This document shows, one piece after another, positions 6,733 through 10,374 of a stretch of 10,374 nt of DNA. Origin of the DNA: Odoribacteraceae bacterium (lineage in GTDB: Bacteria; Bacteroidota; Bacteroidia; Bacteroidales; Marinifilaceae); NCBI GenBank assembly GCA_031259905.1, contig JAIRKS010000025.1:1-10374 (forward strand), written 5' to 3'. The translations under genes and the position numbers were made by a program. Every line of letters begins with the position of its first letter. The stretch's first letter is position 1. The notes under the pieces were generated by a model. That model saw nothing but the letters and a program-made list of their open reading frames with translations, made no database searches and was not told where the DNA came from.

Positions 6733-7077
6733 GTCCCAGAGTGGGGCGATTCTCCTGCAGTTTTCGAGAAGGCGTCCCAGAGTGGGGCGATCTTCCTGCA
6801 GTTTTCGGGAAGCCGTCCCACAGTGGGGCGATCTTCCTGCAAATTGCGGCGAGATCGCCCCACTGTGGGAAACTCTCACCAAAACTGCAGGAAGATCGCC
6901 CCACTCTGGGAAACTCTTGCCGCAATTTGCAGGAAGATCGCCCCACTCTGGGAAACTCTCGCCAAAACTGCGGCGAGATCGCCCCACTCTGGGACGCCTT
7001 CCCGAAAACTGCAGGAGAATCGCCCCACTCTGGGACGGACTGTCGAAAGTTGCAGGAAGATCGCCCCACTGTGGGAC
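6733..7077. repeat. Repeat array of nine 41-bp-period units: three direct, six inverted
   Basis: A core of 17-18 bp, TCCCASAGTGGGGCGAT (S is G or C), appears three times on the plus strand (18-bp cores starting at 6733, 6774 and 6815) and six times inverted (starting at 6854, 6895, 6937, 6978, 7019 and 7060). Steps are 41 bp throughout except one of 42. The 23-24 nt between cores are related but mosaic: pieces such as CTTCCTGCAG, CTCGCCGCAG, AGTTTT and AAATTG recur in different combinations. Of the 17 core positions only one varies across nine copies. The period is not a multiple of three, so a single translated product would not keep a repeat, arguing against coding. It does not look like CRISPR, because orientation switches and the intervening sequences are related. 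Confidence 0.93.
6775..6911. repeat. Long perfect-arm hairpin formed across the array's switch in orientation
   Basis: The 31 bases 6775-6805 are exactly complementary to 6881-6911, and the 18 bases 6816-6833 are exactly complementary to 6853-6870. A symmetric 10 x 10 nt internal loop (6806-6815 and 6871-6880) lies between the two stems, and 6834-6852 forms a 19-nt loop. Outer copies extend the pairing: 6734-6750 pairs with 6937-6953. The result is a 137-nt hairpin within a 220-nt inverted repeat, formed as RNA from either strand or as a DNA cruciform. Confidence 0.85.
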
Positions 7078-7198
7078 GGTGCCCTCGGGACGCGCGGCGA
7101 GGCATCACGAGAGAGACCGACGAGAGAACCGGGCGGGTGTCCCTTGAAAAACGCCGGCACGTCGCGGGGTAGCGATCCCGCGGCCACCCGCGCCCTTC

Positions 7199-7229
7199 TT
7201 GTGAATGTCCCGTTGTCCCCGTATATTTG
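7199..7229 (+). promoter_or_regulatory. Bacteroidota-type promoter for the coiled-coil / CBM9 / phosphoesterase operon
   Basis: TTG (7199-7201), 20 nt of spacer, then TATATTTG (7222-7229) match the Bacteroidota promoter pattern very well. Transcription should begin near 7236, in an A/T-rich stretch that leads into the ATG at 7258. The three genes that follow have gaps of only 8 and 4 nt, so this promoter probably serves all three. Confidence 0.8.
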
Positions 7230-7257
7230 CCATCGTTTCATAAATATATAATGTGTC

Positions 7258-8154
7258 ATGGAAGAATATAGCAAGTACCCGTACCGGGGGGATAACCCGA
7301 TAAAACGATTAAAGATCGTCGTCATCGCGCTGGCGGCACTACTGGCGGTGCTGCTGGTGTTTTTCCTGGTCGTCTACCGCGAGAACCGGGCGAACATGCA
7401 AGTCATCAGCGACGAGAAGGAGGTGTTGCAGCAAGAGCTGATCGAGCTGGCCGGTAATTACGACGGGCTGAAAACGAGCAACGACTCGTTAAATGCGAAG
7501 CTATCGCTGGAGCAGGAAAAAATCACCGGGTTGCTCGACCGGATGAAGCGGTTTCGCGCCGACTCGTACGCCGAGATCAACCGCTACAAGAAGGAGGTAA
7601 ACACGCTAAAGACGATCATGCGCGGGTACATCGTGCAGATCGATTCCCTGGACCGGTCGAACAAAAAGTTGCTGGCCGAGAACAACGAGGTGAAGAGGCA
7701 AATCGGCCGGGTGAGGGAACGAAATAAAACCCTGGAAGAAAAAACCACGCGCATGGAAGAGACGCTGGAACAGGCCGGGGCGCTCTCCACGGAGAACGTC
7801 AGGCTGTACCCCGTTAACCGGAGGGGGAAGGAGACGGTAGCCAGGAAGGGCGCGCAATTGAAAGTCGATTTCTCGATCACGAGCAACGTCACCGCCAGGA
7901 GAGGGCCGCGGTACATCTACCTGCGCGTCACCCGTCCCGACGGGCGGGTACTCGCGGGCGACGACGGGGCGCGCTTCAAGCACGATAACGCCGAGCTGGA
8001 ATACACCGCCCGGCGGGAGATCGTCTACGAGGGCGAGCGGCTGGAGGTATCCATCTACTGGCCCAACGACGGGAGCCTCGGACAGGGGAAGCACGTCGCC
8101 GACCTCTTTAGCGACGGGCGACAGATCGGGACGGGAGAATTCATCTTGAAATAA
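7258..8154 (+). CDS. Single-pass membrane protein with long periplasmic coiled coil
   Basis: The product has 298 residues: a short cytoplasmic N-terminus rich in charged residues (PIKRLK), one membrane segment at about residues 19-41, a long coiled coil at about 45-180 rich in E, K, L and N (for example ELIELAGNYDGLKTSN), and a C-terminal beta-rich domain at about 190-298 (YIYLRVTRPDGRVL, YEGERLEVSIYWPNDG). This layout matches, from memory, a conserved Bacteroidales family of unknown function sometimes labelled chromosome-segregation-like because of the coiled coil. Nothing here supports that role; an envelope scaffold or sensing role is more natural but is inference. It is first in a three-gene operon, and the stop is 8 nt before the next start. 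The ATG lies about 22 nt after the expected transcription start, in AT-rich sequence. Confidence 0.88.
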   Translation: MEEYSKYPYRGDNPIKRLKIVVIALAALLAVLLVFFLVVYRENRANMQVISDEKEVLQQELIELAGNYDGLKTSNDSLNAKLSLEQEKITGLLDRMKRFRADSYAEINRYKKEVNTLKTIMRGYIVQIDSLDRSNKKLLAENNEVKRQIGRVRERNKTLEEKTTRMEETLEQAGALSTENVRLYPVNRRGKETVARKGAQLKVDFSITSNVTARRGPRYIYLRVTRPDGRVLAGDDGARFKHDNAELEYTARREIVYEGERLEVSIYWPNDGSLGQGKHVADLFSDGRQIGTGEFILK

Positions 8155-8162
8155 CACGCGAC

Positions 8163-8798
8163 ATGAAACACGAGAACGTGTACCGTTACGGGGAAGGCCT
8201 CCCGTTCAAGGGCCAGGCGCGCTTCACGCCCGCCATCGAGATCGACGAACTTAACTGGCCGATGCAGTACCCCTCGCGTCCCTTCGCGCGCGTCAAGATC
8301 GGGTACGACGCCGCCCGGCTGTTTCTCTCCTTCGACGTGAAGGAGGACCTGTTCCGGGCGAACGTGCAGGAAGATAACGGGCGCGTGTGGGAGGACTCGT
8401 GCGTCGAGTTTTTCTTCCAGCCTGGAGGCGACGGGGGGTACTATAACCTGGAGTGTAACGCCATCGGCACGCTGCTGCTGGCACACGGGCACGACCGCCA
8501 CGGGCGGGAACAGGCCCCGCCGTGGGCGCTCGCCGCCATCACGCGGCAGGCGCCGGTGCAAGTGAGACGGCAGGAGGGGAAGGCACTCTATTGCTGGTCG
8601 CTCGCCCTCGCGATCCCCTTCACCTCGTTCTTCCGCCACCGCCTCTCCCCGCGACCGGGCGACACGGCAAGGGCCAACTTTTACAAGTGCGGGGACAAGC
8701 TGCCCGTCCCGCACTTCCTCTCGTGGAACCCGGTGCGCTCCGCGTCGCCGGACTTCCACCGTCCCGTTGACTTCGGCATCCTCTCCTTCCAACCGTGA
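8163..8798 (+). CDS. CBM9-like carbohydrate-binding-fold protein
   Basis: This 211-residue protein is built of beta strands typical of family 9 carbohydrate-binding modules: a first part with DELNWPMQYPSRPFARVKIGYD near 28-49, the hallmark VWEDSCVEFFFQP at 75-87, YYNLECNAIG at 93-102, ANFYKCGD at 171-178, HFLSWNPV at 184-191, and the closing DFHRPVDFG at 197-205. No signal peptide or membrane segment is seen, which is common in the stand-alone Bacteroidota versions and leaves its location open. Classical CBM9 modules bind sugar ends in xylanases, but these single-domain proteins have no proven ligand. It sits between the coiled-coil gene (8-nt gap) and the phosphoesterase gene (4-nt gap to the preferred start), so it is in one operon with them. 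No catalytic domain accompanies it. Confidence 0.88.
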   Translation: MKHENVYRYGEGLPFKGQARFTPAIEIDELNWPMQYPSRPFARVKIGYDAARLFLSFDVKEDLFRANVQEDNGRVWEDSCVEFFFQPGGDGGYYNLECNAIGTLLLAHGHDRHGREQAPPWALAAITRQAPVQVRRQEGKALYCWSLALAIPFTSFFRHRLSPRPGDTARANFYKCGDKLPVPHFLSWNPVRSASPDFHRPVDFGILSFQP

Positions 8799-8802
8799 GC
8801 CG

Positions 8803-9963
8803 GTGAAAACGACGCTACTCGTCCTGCTCGCCGGCATGTCGTTCACCCTGCTCGTCGACCTCCTCTTTTACCGGGCGACGCGTCCGCTCTTCCGTTCACG
8901 CCGGGCGCGCGGGATCTACTGGCTCGTCGCGATCCTGTTCCTGTCCGGGATCGCGTGCTACCACCTCTCCATGCCCCGGTTGAAAGGCCCCGGCGGGTAC
9001 TTCTGGGCCGGCAAGGGGATCATGCTCCTGCTCCTCTATTACGTCCCGCGTGTCGCGTACCTCGTCACGCGCGCGCTCTTCCTGCTGAAACGGCGGGGAT
9101 GGATCGAGCGGGTGGCCGCGAGCGTCGCCCTCCTCTCTTTCCTCGTGATCCTCGACGGCGTCACGCTGGGGAGATACCGTTACGAGGTGACGCGGGTAAC
9201 GGTAACGATCCCCGGCCTGCCCCCAGCGTTCGACGGGCTGCGCGTCGTGCAACTCTCCGATCTCCACCTGGGGAGCCTCGGGCGGGGGTATCCCGGCATC
9301 CGGCGGATGGTGGAGGAGGTGAACGCGCTGCATCCCGACGTGGTGGTGATTACCGGCGACGTGGTGAATAATTTCGCCGGGGAGATCCTCCCGTGGAGCG
9401 ATGAACTGGGGAGAATCTCCGCCACGCTCGGCAAGTTTGCCGTCACCGGGAATCACGATCACGGCGACTACACGCGATGGGATTCCCCCACGGGGAAGGA
9501 GAATAACACGCGGGAGTTCTACCGGAACATGGAGGCGTGCGGCTTCCGGGTGCTGGAGAACGAGGGCGTGCCCCTCGCGCTGGCGAACGACACGATCTTC
9601 CTCTGCGGCGTGGAGAACTGGCGGAAACCGCCGCGGCGTAGCTACGGGAACTTGCAGCAGGCCCTGCGCGGCACTGACGGTCGCGTCGTCGTGCTGCTCT
9701 CCCACGACCCCGTTCACTGGCGCGAGGAGGTGATACACCACCCCGTCGCCCTGACGTTATCCGGCCATACCCATGCCATGCAGGTGGGGTTTCGCGTCGG
9801 GAAGTACAGCTGGACGCCGGCGCGGTATTTCTTCCCGGAGTACAACGGCCTGTACGAACGCGACGGGAAGCAACTGTACGTCTCTCGTGGCGTCGGCTAC
9901 CTGGGAATCCCGGGACGTATCGGGAGGGGGCCGGAGATAACGCTCCTCCAACTCGTCAATTAA
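8803..9963 (+). CDS. Membrane-anchored calcineurin-like metallophosphoesterase
   Basis: With the GTG at 8803 as start, the product has 386 residues. Four hydrophobic segments fill the N-terminal part (about 3-23, 38-57, 71-91, 103-122). A full calcineurin-type phosphoesterase domain follows: D153-x-H155 (SDLHLG), GDVVNN (D186), GNHDH (N217, H218), H301 (SHDP) and GHTH (H322, H324), so all metal-ligand motifs of the two-metal site are kept. The family includes YkuE-like enzymes and lipid-linked pyrophosphatases; a lipid or envelope phosphoester substrate is plausible given the anchor but not readable. The start at GTG 8803 places it 4 nt after the CBM9-like gene's stop. TTG at 8767 would overlap that gene, and ATG at 8836 would cut the first membrane segment short. 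The catalytic domain faces the cytoplasm if the four segments all span. Confidence 0.9.
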   Translation: MKTTLLVLLAGMSFTLLVDLLFYRATRPLFRSRRARGIYWLVAILFLSGIACYHLSMPRLKGPGGYFWAGKGIMLLLLYYVPRVAYLVTRALFLLKRRGWIERVAASVALLSFLVILDGVTLGRYRYEVTRVTVTIPGLPPAFDGLRVVQLSDLHLGSLGRGYPGIRRMVEEVNALHPDVVVITGDVVNNFAGEILPWSDELGRISATLGKFAVTGNHDHGDYTRWDSPTGKENNTREFYRNMEACGFRVLENEGVPLALANDTIFLCGVENWRKPPRRSYGNLQQALRGTDGRVVVLLSHDPVHWREEVIHHPVALTLSGHTHAMQVGFRVGKYSWTPARYFFPEYNGLYERDGKQLYVSRGVGYLGIPGRIGRGPEITLLQLVN

Positions 9964-9991
9964 TCGACAACAAGCGAGGTTCACCGGCGAA

Positions 9992-10013
9992 CGTGTGCGT
10001 GACGCACGACACG
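9992..10013 (+). terminator. Possible stem-loop terminator of the three-gene operon
   Basis: GTGCG (9995-9999) and CGCAC (10003-10007) form a stem with a TGA loop. CGT (9992-9994) and ACG (10011-10013) can extend it around a 3-nt bulge. It begins 29 nt after the stop codon. No T-run follows directly, so this is only a candidate. Confidence 0.35.
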
Positions 10014-10037
10014 CGCCCCGCGCCCCGCTTCCTGTTT

Positions 10038-10200
10038 GTCTAACTCCACATTCCGATTATGTAATTCCATCTCCTGGTTTTGTAACTCCAATTTCTGGTT
10101 TTGTAATTCCAATTTCCGGTTGCGTAACTCCACTTTCCGGTTGTGTAATTCCACTTTCCGGTTGCGTAATTCCACTTTCTGGTTGTGTAACTCCCCGGTT
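10038..10200. repeat. 21-bp tandem repeat array, eight copies in exact register
   Basis: The element TAAYTCC recurs at 10041, 10062, 10083, 10104, 10125, 10146, 10167 and 10188, always exactly 21 bp apart. The consensus is GTAAYTCCA followed by CTTTCCGGTTGYG-like sequence; the last copy is cut off into unrelated sequence. Differences are substitutions only, mostly C/T, with no insertion or deletion in the first seven units. Read on the minus strand, the unit gives a seven-residue repeat (ELxNRKV). That frame has only a GTG start inside the array and no family match, so a non-coding element is preferred. Confidence 0.9.
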
Positions 10201-10289
10201 TGGTGGGCTATCGAGCGCGGGGGAGCCTCCCGTGCGGGGGGAGAGCCAGGGGAGTGCCCGTGCGAGGGCGAGCGGGAAATAACGGGCGG

Positions 10290-10374
10290 TTAGTCTCGCG
10301 ATGCGGCGTTGGCGGGCGCGTCCGGCAGGGAGGGGGAGAGATTGCCGGTGGCCTTGAGGTAATAGGTTTTGCAG
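10290..10374 (-). CDS. Possible C-terminal end of a gene running in from the right
   Basis: On the minus strand, an open frame enters at the window edge and ends with TAA at 10292-10290 after 27 readable codons, giving KTYYLKATGNLSPSLPDA and then PANAASRD. Third codon positions are mostly G or C, like the neighbouring genes, and the residue mix is protein-like. The stretch is too short to name a family, and chance openness in GC-rich DNA is possible. If real, the gene converges on the phosphoesterase gene. Confidence 0.4.
   Translation of the reverse strand, partial: CKTYYLKATGNLSPSLPDAPANAASRD

Larger units (their letters stand above)
6482..7257. other. 776-nt gene-free spacer holding a hairpin, the 41-bp repeat array and a promoter
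   Basis: No believable gene is present. 6538-6572 can form a stem-loop after the dismutase gene. 6573-6732 shows nothing recognisable. 6733-7077 is the 41-bp repeat array. 7078-7198 is GC-rich, with a small perfect inverted repeat, CGCGGG (7163-7168) and CCCGCG (7177-7182), just before the next promoter at 7199-7229. Several long open frames cross this spacer, including all three plus frames, but they arise because the GC-rich repeats contain few stops; none has a protein signature or a likely start. Confidence 0.75.
9964..10289. other. Convergent intergenic region with a stem-loop and a 21-bp repeat array
   Basis: This 326-nt stretch lies between the 3' end of the phosphoesterase gene and the possible minus-strand gene tail at the right edge. 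It holds a stem-loop (9992-10013) and an eight-copy 21-bp array (10038-10200). The remaining 10201-10289 is GC-rich, with CTCCC (10227-10231) able to pair with GGGAG (10239-10243), a weak candidate terminator for the minus strand. No gene is supported. Confidence 0.7.

Noticed and set aside
6733..7077. CRISPR array
   Set aside because: The core is short, orientation switches midway, and the intervening sequences are related to each other rather than unique spacers. No cas genes are in the window.
6733..7077. Insertion sequence or transposon end
   Set aside because: No transposase fragment, target-site duplication or terminal inverted repeats bounding a unit were seen.
6439..7251. Long plus-strand ORF (270 codons) across the spacer, and similar ORFs in the other frames
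   Set aside because: It begins inside the dismutase gene and runs through the 41-bp repeats. All three plus frames are open there, and no family or plausible start supports any of them.
9981..10175. 64-codon minus-strand ORF through the right 21-bp array
   Set aside because: The start is a GTG inside the repeat, there is no promoter, and the tail after the repeats is arginine-rich and unlike a protein. It is kept as a finding but not annotated as a gene.
1..10374. tRNA, rRNA or tmRNA genes
   Set aside because: No cloverleaf with a T-arm GTTCRA block and no conserved rRNA stretch was noticed on either strand.

Overview
The window reads as chromosomal DNA of a GC-rich member of the Bacteroidota, most likely Bacteroidales. 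Three lines of evidence point there. First, promoters fit the Bacteroidota consensus (TAnnTTTG at -7, TTG or TTTG about 20 nt upstream), seen at 5671-5702 and 7199-7229, with a -7 box only at 5843-5850. Second, the superoxide dismutase closely resembles, from memory, the Porphyromonas/Bacteroides cambialistic Fe/Mn enzymes. Third, the other proteins are typical of the group: a fused PlsC-GNAT lipid acyltransferase, a DUF721/DciA-like protein, a stand-alone CBM9-like protein and a membrane coiled-coil protein. Genus cannot be fixed from sequence alone; the GC content is high for the phylum.

Left half (146-5645, minus strand): a compact four-gene operon transcribed right to left from a good promoter. 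The order is a DUF721/DciA-like protein, a bifunctional PlsC + GNAT acyltransferase (OlsF or GlsB/GlsA-like, probably making amino-acid-containing aminolipids), a LysE-family membrane exporter, and a 903-residue membrane-anchored DUF3352-like protein with a C-terminal beta-propeller-like region. Gaps are 28, 3 and 12 nt. The grouping suggests a cell-envelope theme, but only the acyltransferase has a firm biochemical expectation.

Right half (plus strand): a monocistronic superoxide dismutase gene (5906-6481) diverges from the operon. It is followed by 776 nt without a believable gene that hold the most unusual element here, a 41-bp-period repeat array. A second promoter then drives three closely packed genes: a membrane-anchored coiled-coil protein, a CBM9-like protein and a membrane-anchored calcineurin-type phosphoesterase. 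A possible minus-strand gene tail enters at the right edge (10290-10374).

Three non-coding repeat arrays lie in the spaces downstream of genes: four 21-bp units at 1-83, nine 41-bp units at 6733-7077 (three direct, six inverted, able to fold into a very long hairpin), and eight 21-bp units at 10038-10200. The 17-nt core of the middle array varies at only one position in nine copies, and that position makes or breaks a palindrome. The left and middle arrays share a TCGCCCC...GGGA signature. These arrays are the best candidates for something undescribed; the genes themselves are ordinary.
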